NCBI GenBank assembly: GCA_916613615.1
Contig: OU744730.1
Span: 32,522,815-32,586,814, forward strand
Origin: Steromphala cineraria
Taxonomy: Eukaryota > Mollusca > Gastropoda > Trochida > Trochidae
Length of the DNA: 64,000 bases
Reading direction: 5' to 3'
A model generated the notes under the pieces. It was not told the DNA's origin and searched no databases. It saw only the letters and a program-made list of their open reading frames with translations. Shown in pieces: positions 20,905-32,525 of the stretch. The position numbers were made by a program, and so were the translations under genes. Each line of letters opens with the position of its first letter. Position 1 is the first letter of the stretch.

Positions 20905-21190
20905 TCTATGTCATTTTCTGTGGCAGTAATTCAAAATCTAAATCTAAACTTGAATTGAATTTTTGTTTGTGTTCTGTCAATTATTTAGTTGAATTAAAAA
21001 AGAAAAATATCAAACATTTCAAAATGTTTTTTAAGGAATTAGCTTATGGCGCCATGACCATTTTCTGTGGGAGTCATTCAATTTCAGAAATCTCAATTTG
21101 AAGTCCTGCCAATCATTGAGTTGAATTTAAAAAGGCAAATGTTAAAAATATTGTTTATAAAATTAGCTTATGGCACCATGAAATCAATGT
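20905..21190. repeat. Two-unit tandem repeat, 147-bp period
   Basis: CATTTTCTGTGG begins at 20912 and 21059. Both units continue with GTTGAATT.AAAAA and end with AATTAGCTTATGGC(G/A)CCATGA. Moderately diverged. Confidence 0.75.
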
Positions 21191-21429
21191 TAAAGCAAAA
21201 CCATCAACATTCATCTAATATGTGTTGAGACAATTTGAAGTCTTGGAAAGTAACTTTTTAAATGAAGATGCATTACCAAAGTTATCAAGTATACTTTATA
21301 TCTATTAACCTGTCAAATCTGACAGTGATCTATGTCCGTGAGAGTGGAAACACACTTTCATCCAAGCATTTCACCTGGGGAGCAGGAATTCTTGCAGAAG
21401 TGGCGCCGTTGGCTCATTGGCTGCCATAT

Positions 21430-21740
21430 GGAGCTCCTTGAATTTGATTGGCTATTAATGTGGTTCAAAGTTCTTCTGTCCACTTTGGTTCAGCGGTTCT
21501 GATAAAAGTAAATGCTTACCAAACAAGTTCCATCAAATGGAATATTGGTTCCTGAAAGTTCTTCAGCTGATGGTTTGAAATTCTTGAATTTGATTGGCTG
21601 TTTTAAATGACAAAGTTTCAAGACTTTGGTTCTGTCAAGCCAGGTATGAAGGAACAGTTGCTTGGTAACCAATTTGGATTCTTGGACAGGAACAAGTTTG
21701 GCATCATTCTTGTATGGTTACCATGGAAATCACAATGTGC
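21430..21740. repeat. Two- to three-unit tandem repeat, period about 146 bp
   Basis: AATTTGATTGGCT recurs at 21441 and 21587, and ACTTTGGTTC/T recurs at 21482 and 21623. The units carry several ATTGG/CCAAT pentamers. Strongly decayed. Confidence 0.55.
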
Positions 21741-22403
21741 CTTGGATTAAACTTTTAGAGAACTTGGTCATTTGGACAACGGCACCAAAATGGTTGGTAC
21801 CATTCTCTCCAAGAAGATAAGGTTGTGTCTGCTTGAGCTTCATGGAAGAACGATTGTTCTTTATGTTTTTATTACTGGCTTGAATACTCTTGAAAAGGTT
21901 TTCTAAAGATTCTTGAAATTTGATATTTGTTTAAAACTTTTCATTTTCAAAAATGTCATGATTTTGGTATATATTATATTCTTCGTTGTTTTTGAGAATT
22001 AGATATATGTTTTGATAACTGATATGCTTTACTTTATTTCATAAAAGTATGACATATAACTTATATATCAAATTGTTTTACATTTTAAAGTTGATCAAGG
22101 TTTTAGACTTAATCTTGTTATCATTTATGTTCGTATGTTTGTTTTGTGTTATTCTATTTATGGTTTTTGGTAACAAGCATGCTAAGCTATTCTTCATGAA
22201 TATGATATTTCTCCAGACAGTATGTAACAAAATTGTACACAGGAAAGTAAAAGCTTTAGAAAGTATAAATGAAAAATATACATTTGTAAATTATTTTTTT
22301 TTCAGGCAATGGATTCAAACTTTGTAGAATTTGATATGCCCATTTCTCTGTTAAAACTTCACTTATGAGCTTGTGATTTTTAATTGTCTTTTATTTATTC
22401 CAG

Positions 22404-22526
22404 TTAATCAGCTGGACAAGTAACGAAGGAAGCGCCGGACTACAGAATCATGAGTTCACCGCAGACAACTTAAAGGCAATCAGGCAACAACAAAAAGATT
22501 TTGAAAAGTTCTTCTTCTCAGCGATG
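22404..22526 (+). CDS. Host gene exon 3 of window: spectrin-like segment
   Basis: Coding exon of 123 nt (41 codons), phase 0 in and out. The acceptor is TTTATTTATTCCAG and the donor is GCGATG|GTAAGT, a near-consensus site. It begins LISWTSNEGSAGLQNHEFTA and ends KDFEKFFFSAM. 'L(I)SW...G' followed by a linker and a 'lk...Qq.dFekF' helix is the typical middle of a spectrin-like repeat in PLEKHG4/MCF2L/Trio-type exchange factors. It continues without a phase change into exon 4. This exon is flanked by 20 kb and 6 kb introns. Confidence 0.85.
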
Positions 22527-23389
22527 GTAAGTTGAATATTTTTCATAATTCAAATTTTATTTTCTGATGATCATATATGTTGATTTTTTATTGTTTATCA
22601 GATTTTGTATGTTTGCATGTTTGTATTTTCCAAAATCAATATTAGGCGTTTGTCTGCTTATTAAGATGAAGTTTATTTGTTTTCACTGAATGAATTTAAT
22701 GAAATCTGAATTTAAAAACCTTTTGATTTTCAATAAACATCCCTAAAATTAAAAAATATTTCAAAATAGGTGAAAATAGTTTTGATATGAAACCCTTTGT
22801 AGTTAAATAAGATTATAATTCTGAGATCTCAGATAGGAATAAGGATTATTTATATCAATTATATTTTACATAAATTTATGTACATTATATAAACAATATT
22901 TTGCATTGCTTGCATATTTCATGTCAAGTACTGTACTAACCTTAAAAATATTTTGATAAAGGTGTCAAAACAGTTTCTAGGTCAGTCAGTCCTACGCAGC
23001 CGATAATCACAATTCACATACTGTGCTAAATATCACGGATGATTATCAGTATTTTCACAACCAACAAAGGATATTATTGAACAAAGTGTCAATCTTTTGA
23101 GATGTCATGATGTCAATTACACTACAAAGGGTCTGATACCTGTTAATTCTATTTACAGACTGAAAATAAGTCGTCAATTTCCTAATCAATTTCACCCTTG
23201 CTGTAATTTTCGTAAATTATGCATGAATTGCTGAGCTAAAAATAACCAAGAATATTTCCCCCTTTGAAATTATTCCCCTTCACCGGCATAATTGAAATCG
23301 CTACCATACCAAGATAAAGACCTTTTGATTGATGGATGGCAACGGAAGCGTATCCATGGCAACAAACGAAACCGTCACATGATAAAAGC

Positions 23390-24030
23390 ACAGGTAATAT
23401 CGCTCACCTGTTCTACTTGTACAATGGATTCTTTAGGATCGTTACAAGATCCAGGTAGCTGTTCTCACCTGAGATTTACCTGGATTTTTACCTGTGATTG
23501 GAGTATCTTGTTTTTAAACTGTGAGTGTTTTTAAAATGGTTGATTATTTTGACATCGTCATTTAATTTTGTGTGGAGGAAATAGCTTGTCATGATCAAAT
23601 TGTTCTGATACTAGATATTTCTCCGGTTGAATGTCTGTTTAATTGACTAGGAACTGTAATCATATTTGGAATATCTTGCTGTGAGTGTTTTTAAAAATGA
23701 TGGATGAAAATGACATCGTGTGTGGTATTTTGTTTTTTTTGTAGGAAATATTAATCAAAATCATATGATATTTTGTGATTATTTGCTGTAATAATGTCTG
23801 GTTCAATGCCTAGGATTTTTCACCTGTTATTGGAATACCTTGATTTAAACTGAGTTTTTTAAATGACTTATGATACTTAGCATTGTGTGGGGTATGTTAA
23901 TTTTGTAGAAAGGAAATATTGGTCGTCAATTTATTCTAGACTAAATATTTCTTGGATACAATAATGTTAAATGCCTAGAAATTGTTTGTATATTGACAGC
24001 GTGTATTTTGATTTGAGGAAATAGATGTCT
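23390..24030. repeat. Decayed tandem repeat, unit about 160-175 bp
   Basis: GTGAGTGTTTTTAAAA occurs at 23521 and 23681, with a weaker TGAGTTTTTTAAATGA at 23851. ACCTGT.ATTGGA.TA.CTTG occurs ahead of the first and third units. The first 110 bp is rich in CAGGT/ACCTG. Confidence 0.6.
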
Positions 24031-25559
24031 AATCTGTTCCTGAGTATTTTTTTCAATTCCTGGTTGAATTCAATTTAATCAAAATGTCAGGCTCTTGATT
24101 AATGTCAATCAACATAAGAGTGGATTTTGTAACAGGCATATGATAAACCTTGTTGTTATTAAGTTGTATGATTATGTATGATTGCCATTTCTTTCAGGCT
24201 ACAATATAGCTTTCTGAAATATTTGCCTGACCTTTCTTTTTAGTTTTATTGATGTTAAAAGATTCACAACATCATTACGCTTTTCATAGTAGCCAAATAA
24301 GATTTTTTGTTTTGTGAATTCTAGCTTTGTTCCAAATTTTTTGTTGATCAAATAAAACTTGGATATACACTTGTTAAGCATGTTGTAATTAGATTTTCCA
24401 ACATGTCATTTGAACTTTTATTTTGGTAAAGATTATACATGCAAAAAATAGACCTAACATTAATTAATATTTTCTAGTCAAACTGTCTCTGAAATTATTC
24501 CTAAAATTGCAAGAAACATCATTATAGATTTGATATACCTCCAAGGCTTTATAGTGTAACACCTTTCTTTGTCCTTGGCCTTTGTAAATATCTGCAATTT
24601 TAATGGTTTCTATGCGTTTGATCTATAAACAGAGATACATATACTGACTTATTGAATGGTTAACTCTTTGTGTGCCTGTTAAATGATCCTCAATTATACT
24701 ATATTCAAAGCTTTGCTTTTTAAATTGAAATGAAATTTTAACCCTTATACTATTGTCTGATTGACTGTAAAGTGCTGACTATCAAAAAAATTATTTATCT
24801 CTTTACCTTGGTTTGATTCACTGATTTTAAAAATCAAACTGGCTTGTCAATGGTTAAAATTATAGGCATTCCAAAGGTTTCCTTTATGTGGTAGGTAAAT
24901 TAATTTTGACATAAATCAAATTTCTGAATTTTTATCACTTTTCTTTTATTAATTTTTTTTTTGCATAATACAATTTGGATAATAGTTAAAGATATAAAAC
25001 CCCATAATACAACAGCATTTAAGTAGTTTTGTTTATGAAAGGCAATGTGTCTTTAAAAGTATTTTTCATTAAGTTTAACTCATATTTTTATCTTAGATAT
25101 AAACAAAATTTGTGAATATTATATTTACATAAACACATTTTTACTCAAACAATAAACTCCTATTGATGTTTCAGATAAAATTTTATACACTGCAAAAAAA
25201 AGGTTTTACATTATTTCTTTTTCAGTTTGAAATTTTCAAATCAGTAAAAAAACAAATCTTGTCAACACAACCTGTCATCGTATCATTTTAAGTTCAAAAT
25301 CTTTTAAACCCAAACCACTTCAAATCCATAAACTTATATATTCTAAAACTTATATATTCTAATATAATGCAAAAAAATTCCTTTAAGTTTTCAATTTCAA
25401 AGTTCTATCAAGGAGTAAAACAAACTTGCACCTAGTTGAGATCAAAATCATATTTACATTGTAAATCGACTGACATATACAGCATATCATGTTTGTTTGA
25501 TAATATTTCGGCAATCATACGACAACACATAGTTCGAAAATACTATTGTCATACAACTC

Positions 25560-25830
25560 GACTTTGATCTGTCACGTCTTCATTTCTCGGAATATTTCGT
25601 TTCCGGCACCGTGTTGACTGTTTCCCCTATATGCAGTTTAAACACGAAACGTTATTCGAGTATCTACTGTGGGTTATTCTTGAACAAGCACTGAAGATTC
25701 GTCTCCGCTCTAAACTCGCACTGGAAAATACGGAAGCCGTCATATTTACTCTGAATATTTGCCAAATTTTCGCTTGTCTCACGTTGGCAATCCCTTTGAT
25801 GGGTAATGGCAGAGATTATGAATAATAAAC
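25560..25830. other. CpG-bearing single-copy-looking patch, function unknown
   Basis: Contrasts with flanking intron in base composition and contains many CpG dinucleotides. On the + strand a 64-codon frame from the ATG at 25631 reads through it (MQFKHETLFEYLLWVILEQA at the start). On the - strand an ATG-started frame of about 40 codons is also open. I recognise neither. It could be an unannotated exon, a promoter or a conserved element. Confidence 0.3.
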
Positions 25831-26499
25831 ATATTCATAACTCCATGATTCTCAGTATGTTTCCTTTTTATCACTGTTATTTTACCAATTTTGTACCGTC
25901 GAAATGTTGAATGTTTTACATAGAATACCGTAGTGCAGTATTTTGAACTATTTAGTCTAAGCTTGTAGTTCAATAGCTTGTGAATCGTTGAACATGAAAT
26001 TTGGAACCTGTAAGTTGTGTTTGATTTGAAGTTAAAATTCAAAATTTAAAGAATTGTTACAATTTGAATATTGATATTTTATTAAGCTGTCAATGATTTT
26101 GGTTTAGTGAATCTGCACACTAAAACTTTTTAATAAATAAGTATTAGTTCCAGTTTACGAGAATTTAAATTTTCTGTTTTGATATTTGAATGTAAATATG
26201 TGGATGATCGACTGCTTGTTTCAAATCTGAATAAAACTGATTACTATTTATATTTAATATACCTTTTATTCATCTATAAATCACAAATGTTCCCTAAAAC
26301 ATTATAAGCTTCTTGTAAATTTCTAGCATCTTAGCTATATTAAATGATTTACAGTAAATATAAATATGATATAAATATAAATAAATATAAATAAACTAAA
26401 ATATCACTTCTTAAATTTAAAAGTCAGCTTCAACTTCAATGAAAAATATTCTTTAATTCATGCTAACAATTCTTAAAATAGAAAATTCAATTTAAATCT

Positions 26500-26810
26500 T
26501 AATTAGCGAAGCTTGTCAATGTTTGTGTTCTAAACAATAGCCGGAAATCAAATATGACTTCGGAGACAACAGCTGTAACAGAATATCCCCACGTTTGTTC
26601 GTTTCCATTCTTGGCTACGCGGCTTGTAACTTTGTATCGTGTGCAAAGAGTGATGGGTAGAATGTACTTGTAAACAAAAAGTTTGTTGAAACAAAGAGTA
26701 GGAGCGGTAAAAGTACGGAAGTCAATTCGTCCAACAGAGACCTTTTTTATGTGGATAATGAGACACGGAAATGCATTTAAAAGATGAAAGAGGATATTTT
26801 CTGCCAAATT
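26500..26810. other. Second CpG-bearing patch, function unknown
   Basis: Like the patch 0.9 kb upstream, it stands out from AT-rich surroundings. A 40-codon ATG frame on the + strand starts at 26554 (MTSETTAVTEYPHVCSFPFL). A 102-codon minus frame lacks an ATG start. No family is recognised for either. Confidence 0.25.
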
Positions 26811-28000
26811 TTAGTATCTTGCTCTAGAAAGTAATCGTGATGTTTGACCTAAAAAAATATTTAGGGAATGGAAGCTCTAATGCTTTAATACATAAAAATA
26901 GTGCCGAATGGAACAGTTTTATAAAAAATATGAAAAGGGTTTTATGAAATTGTGTTTTCAACCCATTTGTAAGAAATCAAAAGATTATGTCAAAAGTTTC
27001 ATATTTGTGAAGAACCTTTATGTACTCAACCTAATAGAAAAAAAATTTCTTGATCATTCACGATGTCTCAAGTTTGGTGACCATGAAGCAACACTTTTAA
27101 ATCATGCTTTAGAGCCTGTATTTCTAAGTTTTAGGGGGGAACGATATAGAAGTAAAAAAAAATCTTTGACAGAAGCATCGAACCTCAAATCGCCTCACCT
27201 CTAAAGTTTTATGTTGTTTTTTTTTATATTTAACTATGTTTTTCATCAGTTCTGCATTTTTTCATCATTAAAAGAAAACCACTAAAATTTTACGTTGGTT
27301 AAATTTATTCATTGTGTATTATAAACAATGTGCAGATTGAAATATACTGAGACATCAATTTTAGAAAAAAATACCATTATATCATTCATGTACCCTTGCC
27401 CTATGAAATTTGGGTCCATATGACCAGTAAAGGGTAGTCTGGCAGCGATGGGGTTAAGTGATATTCTTCCATTGTTTTGAGGTTTGAATTTCTGCTTTGT
27501 GTTTAACGCCCTTATAAGGGATCAATGAAAATTATTTGCATGTGAAAAGTTAAGCGGTTAAAAATCAATGTTCTGTCTACAATAAATTCTACAGTAGGAC
27601 AAAACAGTTCCTTTTTCAGTGTCAATGTCATTTGTTATTGACGTGAGCTGTTGTCGATTGCATACATTAATATTGATTGTGAAGTGAAATGCAGGTTTTG
27701 AATGCTCATTTTATAAAGATTTTGTGAATTCAAAAATAAGTTTGCAAGAATGAAATCATGAGGATGTATATTAAATTTATTCAGAAAAAAAAAAATTGTC
27801 AGCATGTAATATATAATTATCTTGTGTATTCAACATGAGGTTGCATTATCATGACAGTTCTACAAAGGGCAGACATTCTTTTTTAGAAACACATTGTGAA
27901 CAAGTATAACATGTTGCCATCCTTTTGATTGCCTTTGATGTTCAGGCTTTATAACCTCCAAAAGGAATATCAATTTTTTTTACAATATCCTCCTTAATTT

Positions 28001-28260
28001 TCAGAAACACATTATATAATGTTGGAAGAAGCAATTGAAGGCGATGGGTTGTACATTTGAATCGTTCTGATTAACACATTATCTAACTTCGTTGGGAAGT
28101 ATCCAAGTATTTTGGTGAAAAATCTTTTTGCAGAAACACTGGGAGAAAGGTTTAATGACATATTTGAAGAAACTAGCATATTGAACCGGATCGGTAACTT
28201 GACGATGCGATGGGGTGTATATTTGAATCCCTCTGATTAGCACCTCATCAAAATTTCATC
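28001..28260 (+). pseudogene. Two decayed copies of exon 4 upstream of the real exon
   Basis: Copy A follows TTTTCAG at 28004 and keeps AAACACAT, ATGTTGGAAGAAGC and GGCGATGGG, with internal deletions and a stop at its fifth codon. Copy B follows TTTTTGCAG at 28133 and keeps a longer match (AAACAC, GAGAAAGGT, AATGACAT, GGTAACTT, GCGATGGGGT), with a 2-base insertion and a stop. The copies are 129 bp apart and share following intron text (ATTTGAATC, CTGATTA.CAC). Both retain acceptor-like sites. Probably non-functional. Confidence 0.8.
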
Positions 28261-28525
28261 CAGTCTAAGTAAACCTAGCCTCAGTATTATCTGTTTCACT
28301 CCTATACTGAGTCTAGCAAGACCTAGTAAAGGGTCGCATCAGCCGACCTGTCTGCGACCTATGACCTTCCAACATTATACGTGCGAAGGCAAACTATTTA
28401 AGTTTTGTAAGATGAGTTCTGATTGGTCAATTTGATACGTAGACTGACGCGACCCTCTACTAGACCTTTCTAGACTCAGTATAGGAGTGAAACGGATAAT
28501 ATTGAGGCTAGTTTTACTTAGACTG
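28261..28525. mobile_element. Foldback MITE with 9-bp target duplication
   Basis: About 265 bp starting CAGTCTAAGTAAACCTAGCC and ending with its near complement, GGCTAGTTTTACTTAGACTG. Inverted arms are about 85 bp and include CACTCCTATACTGAGTCTAG. AATTTCATC flanks both sides (28252-28260 and 28526-28534), a 9-bp duplication as made by Mutator-like transposases. It inserted between pseudo-exon copy B and the real exon 4, within 40 bp of the functional acceptor. Confidence 0.85.
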
Positions 28526-28565
28526 AATTTCATCAAAAGTATTCACACAAATTTTTTTTTTCCAG

Positions 28566-28760
28566 AAACACATCGAGAAAGGTAATGACATGTTGGAAGA
28601 AGCCAGCATGTTGACCCAGACGGGTAACTTTGACGAGGCGACGGGGTACAAGGATCTCGCCCGCATGCTCAAGAAACACCTGCATCAGTTCACAAGTCAA
28701 CTAGAGGCAACGAGGGAGAGGATAGAAGGAACTGCTAACTGCTACCATCTTCTAGACAAG
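28566..28760 (+). CDS. Host gene exon 4 of window: spectrin-like helices
   Basis: Coding exon of 195 nt (65 codons), phase 0 in and out. A long T-run plus CCAG precedes it and GACAAG|GTAGGAAT follows. It starts KHIEKGNDMLEEASMLTQTG and contains ARMLKKHLHQFTSQLEATRE and ANCYHLLDK. This fits the second and third helices of a spectrin-like repeat, whose next helix opens with exon 5's SYEWALEAM. The downstream donor region is copied three more times at 147, 147 and 141 bp, and decayed copies of the exon lie upstream, so this exon sits within a zone of repeated local duplication. Confidence 0.87.
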
Positions 28761-29335
28761 GTAGGAATAGTTGTGGTCTTTCTGTAGAGATTGCTGAAGT
28801 TTAACCGTTAGAAGGATGTCTTAGTATTTTGATTTTAAGATCTCTGTCAAGAATATTCCAGTTGTGATTTTCTTTGTCCTGTGGTCCCAGAATATCTTCT
28901 GGACAAGGTAGGAATCGTTGTGGTCTTTCTGTAGAGATTGCTGAAGTTTACCCGTTAGAAGGATGTCCCAGTACTTTGATCTTAAGATCTCTGTCAAGAA
29001 TATTCCAGTTGTGATGATCTTTATTCTGTGGTCCCATGATATCTTCTGGATAAGGTAAGGGAAGCTGTGATCTTTCTATGGAGCTTGCTGGAATTTTTCC
29101 TTTACAAGGATGTCCCGGCCAGTACTTTGATCTTAAGATCTCTGTCAAGAGTATTCTAGTTATGATGATCTTTGTCCTGTTGTCTCCTAGATAAGGTATG
29201 GGATGTTGTGGTCTTTCTGTAGAGCCTTCTGGAGTTTACCCTTTGCAAGTCCCAGTATATTTAGAGATCTTTGATCTTTAGATCTTGATAAAAAAATATT
29301 CCAGTTGTGATTGACCCCGTCCAACATTCGGAACA
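28745..29335 (+). repeat. Tandem array of the exon 4 donor edge
   Basis: Four units, each with ATCTTCTGGACAAG|GTAGG-like text, GTGGTCTTTCTGTAGAG, GATCTTAAGATCTCTGTCAAG and ATTCCAGTTGTGAT. Donor GTs lie at 28761 (real), 28908, 29055 and 29196, i.e. spacings of 147, 147 and 141. The copies keep plausible donor sites, GTAGGA, GTAAGG and GTATGG. The array may give decoy or alternative donors. Confidence 0.88.
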
Positions 29336-30164
29336 GGACAATCAATCAACAATATGTATTCTGTGGCGTCTGTCCGAGGTTTCACAAGAACGTCCAGATT
29401 TCTTGTTATCTTTGTTGGTCCTAGTATATGTCATATACATACAAGGCTGTATTTAAATGTTTTATGGAGATCCCAAAGTTCATTAAAGTGACCTTACACT
29501 CGATCATCATCTAATATTTTATTTCAAAGTATATCCCTGTCCAGGGAAATATGGCACTGATCTCCAATCAGATATAACTTAATGAGGTGAAAAGAATGTA
29601 GTTCAGAAGAGTTTGGATAAGTTTGTTGTCAATCCCTGAAATATCGGAAATTGAGTATCTTAGCTTCAGCTTTCTAATTCAAAATATTGAAAAAAATATC
29701 TCTTAAAAGATTATCTTTAAAAAAGTCAAGAATAATTTCGGAAAAGAACTGGTATGGTAATAACAACGACTTATGGTATAAAAATAGAGTCAAACCACTT
29801 TTTTTCAAGAGCAATTTCATCGCTAATAGAAAAAGAAATTAAATTTTAAATCCTAGTAAGAATTAATTTGATATTAATCTTTATTAAGAGAACCAGCACT
29901 TCCTATCTCAAAATCTAAATATCAAAGACTTTCACCTCAAAGTTCTTACTGCCAGGAAGATAGTTCATGAGTGCTTATCGCTAATGGATGTTGAAGTTAA
30001 TTATATGATGCCCAAACTGACTATTGACTTAGGCCATGATATGATCAAACGAGAATCTAATGGACCAATAATTAAATTATTTTTGGTGGTCGGTAAAAGT
30101 CTTAAGATTGACTTTGGCAAGTACAAGTTGTGACCTAGTTCTTCTGAGCAAGGATTTGATTTTT

Positions 30165-30660
30165 TTCCCCCACCATGAAGTTAGAGGGGGATATAGGTTT
30201 TACTCTCCATCCATGTGTCTGTGCGTCCAAGCGTCCGAGTTAAAGCTTTTCTCAGAAACTATTACAGATGGATAACTGTTTGTTTGTATCTTTAAGGTAT
30301 TAAAACCTTGATGGAGTTCGAAAATATTTTACGGAGTTATTGCCCCTTTTCCATTTTATTTGACTGTTTTAGGGTATCTGCAAAGGGGACAATTTTCTTG
30401 AAAACCATTTAAGATAAGATCACAAAAGTTGCTGTCTTTCTTCAGGGTATAAATGCCTTGATCAGGCCCGTAGCACCAATTTCAGTTGTCACAGGGGGGG
30501 CCGAGATTTTGAAATTCTCTGCTCAGTGGGGGGGGGGGGGGGGTCTATTTCCTAAGGGTAGAGATTTTTCCGAAAATAATTTTCCTCGCTTAGTGGGGGG
30601 GCCGAGATTTCGAACTTTTATGCTCAGTGGGGGGGGGGGGGGGGTGGGGGGGGGACCCTG
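30165..30660. repeat. Dispersed repeat start and duplicated poly-G unit
   Basis: Opens with CCCCCACCATGAAGTTAGAG and GGGGGATATAG, then a TGTCTGTGCGTCCAAGCGTCC block reminiscent of molluscan repeats. From 30485 a unit GGGGGCCGAGATTT.GAA....TGCTCAGTGGGG occurs twice (about 30487-30543 and 30594-30655), each ending in a long G-run (12-18 G). Confidence 0.6.
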
Positions 30661-30733
30661 ATCTGAACCCTAAAGCAAAAGACAATTTCAAGGTATCACT
30701 CAATCGTGCCTCATCCGCCATTTTGAAACGTTA

Positions 30734-31068
30734 GCATTGCGAGAAAGCAAATGTGCTGTATTATTCTAATTCATTCCCAAAATAAAGAAATATATACTTG
30801 AATGATAGAAGAGGAGCATATTTACAAATAATTCATAATAAAAGTTATCAGTTACGACAGCATTTTGTTGTTGTAATGCATTCCATGATCGTAGCTTCTA
30901 TTTTCATTTTTGGCAAATTGTTTAATCTTGAACAACTGAAATGCTAACCTCACAAACATTTTCGAAATTAAGTATAAAATTATCATGTAAAAATAATATA
31001 TAATTGTAAACAGGAAAGTCCTCCTGAATTTCGTTTAAAAAAATACCCCGCTCGAATGGTCCCTTTAA
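30734..31068 (-). mobile_element. Non-autonomous element, TTAAAGGGACCATTC family, copy 2 (reverse)
   Basis: Reverse-orientation relative of 3385-3765. It ends CGAATGGTCCCTTTAA at 31068 and begins at GCATTGCGAG. Shared blocks include ATAGAAGAGGAGCATATTTA and AAAGTCCTCCTGAATTTCG. It is diverged by many substitutions. Confidence 0.7.
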
Positions 31069-32394
31069 GGAGCCTTCTTAAGTCTAGAATGAGGTCACAT
31101 AATTTTGTGAGCATGCGTGTAGTAAGCACAGTAACTATGTATATATATATCAAACAGCTATATCGTCAAAGGGAGAATAGTAAGAGCAGGTATAACAGAT
31201 GAAATATTCTTTATGTGAAAATATATTAAAAGGTGAAAGAATCTTAACAAACATTTACCCTTTTCTTTAAGTATACAAGCTTGTAGAATACTCTTTTAAC
31301 CTTATATCTATATATATTGAAAAAGAAAGAATCTATGAACATTTTTACATTATATATATATATAGAAAACTCCCACAATAAAACAAAAAAAAAGACTCTC
31401 CTAAAAAATATTGATACAGGTTACAGTAAGCAGTCAAAAATAAATCTTTTGGTATATCAGGTTCTTTAATTCTAAAAACATTCTAAGAAAAAGAGCCCAA
31501 AGTTTAAAGATAGTTATTCCAATGACATTTCAGAAATAGTATGTTGAGATGTTTTCAGTCTTTAATAATAGAACAGTTTTCAATTTCTAAGAAAAAAACA
31601 TCCGGCATGACGTTTTACAAGTTAAAAATGAAATGGGCTTTTCATATCCATCAATTAAGACTTGTTTTCACTGAAAATTGTTTTTTCCAGTGTTAGAAGA
31701 TCTGAAAATAGGAGAAAAACATTTCGCTCTGAAATTTTTCTAAATACAAAGTAGGAGGCTTTTCTGTTAAAGATTGAAATATAATCTTTTAATTTAATTT
31801 TTAAATGTACCGGTAATATGAAAAGATAACGCAAGACCAAAATAACAATTTTATCATAATGCAAATAGAAAAATAATCAAATCTGCAAACAAATTTAAAT
31901 GTAATGAAAATTCTAAAAATATAATAAAACAAGATTAAAATCTCAGATGAATGGAATTGAGTGGAAACCATTTTTCCAAAAATTTAAAAATAATCTGCAA
32001 AATCTCATCTTCTTACGAATACGTTTCACGTGGGGTTTTCAGTTTGCCATGTGGAAGAGAATTTGACAAGATACTTTAGACAATTTACGCAGAAGAGAAT
32101 ATTTGTCGTCATCTTTGAAGCTATAGAACCCTCTTATCACTTCAATGTCAAAAAGTTATAACAATATTTATTGTGGCAGCTGAAGAAATCTCCATAGCTT
32201 ATTGGAAGATCATATTTGGAATTAAAATGATATTCTGGGTCGCGAGGGACCTTCCCGACTTTGACATCAGATGTAAAGCGTGTTTTCACAAGATTAACTT
32301 TTGCACATGAAGCAATTTTTAAAAAATAGAAAAACAAACATTTTATTCAAGATCAGGGTTACGTTTTAAATGTGTCTCTGGGAAAATAAGAATG

Positions 32395-32525
32395 GAATTT
32401 TATATTTTTACATTTGTGGCGATGACAAGTCCATAGAAATTATAAAGGAATTCTGTAAATATGAATTTTTACATTTCTGGCGATGACAAGAAATTATAAA
32501 GGAATTCTTTAAATATGAATTTCAT
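32395..32525. repeat. Two-copy tandem duplication, about 61 bp
   Basis: ATTT(G/C)TGGCGATGACAAG followed by AAATTATAAAGGAATTCT.TAAATATGAATTT occurs twice. Confidence 0.75.

Larger units (their letters stand above)
2373..22403 (+). other. Intron 2, 20 kb, the main transposon reservoir
   Basis: Non-coding for the host gene, from GTAGGA at 2373 to the acceptor TTTATTCCAG ending at 22403. It contains a mollusc-type dispersed repeat (3033-3290), TTAA-flanked MITEs, two related DNA elements, a DIRS1-like retrotransposon, several tandem arrays, a GATA cluster and a nuclear-receptor half-site cluster, all listed separately. Bases 2400-3030, 3770-4440, 5010-5770, 14420-15240, 17530-18650, 18740-19060, 20290-20740 and 21750-22403 show nothing I can name beyond AT-rich intron. 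Confidence 0.75.
22527..28565 (+). other. Intron 3
   Basis: From GTAAGTTG to the acceptor after a run of T ending at 28565. It holds a decayed tandem array (23.39-24.03 kb), two CpG-bearing single-copy-looking patches (25.56-25.83 and 26.50-26.81 kb), two decayed copies of exon 4 (28.00-28.26 kb) and a MITE (28261-28525). Stretches 22530-23380, 24040-25550 and 26820-27990 are AT-rich with nothing I can name. Confidence 0.75.

Noticed and set aside
26499..26807. 102-codon minus-strand frame
   Set aside because: It has no ATG start or recognised domain. The region is reported only as an unexplained patch.
28745..29335. Regular direct repeats as a possible CRISPR array
   Set aside because: Units are about 147 bp, diverge throughout and derive from a splice donor region in a eukaryotic gene.
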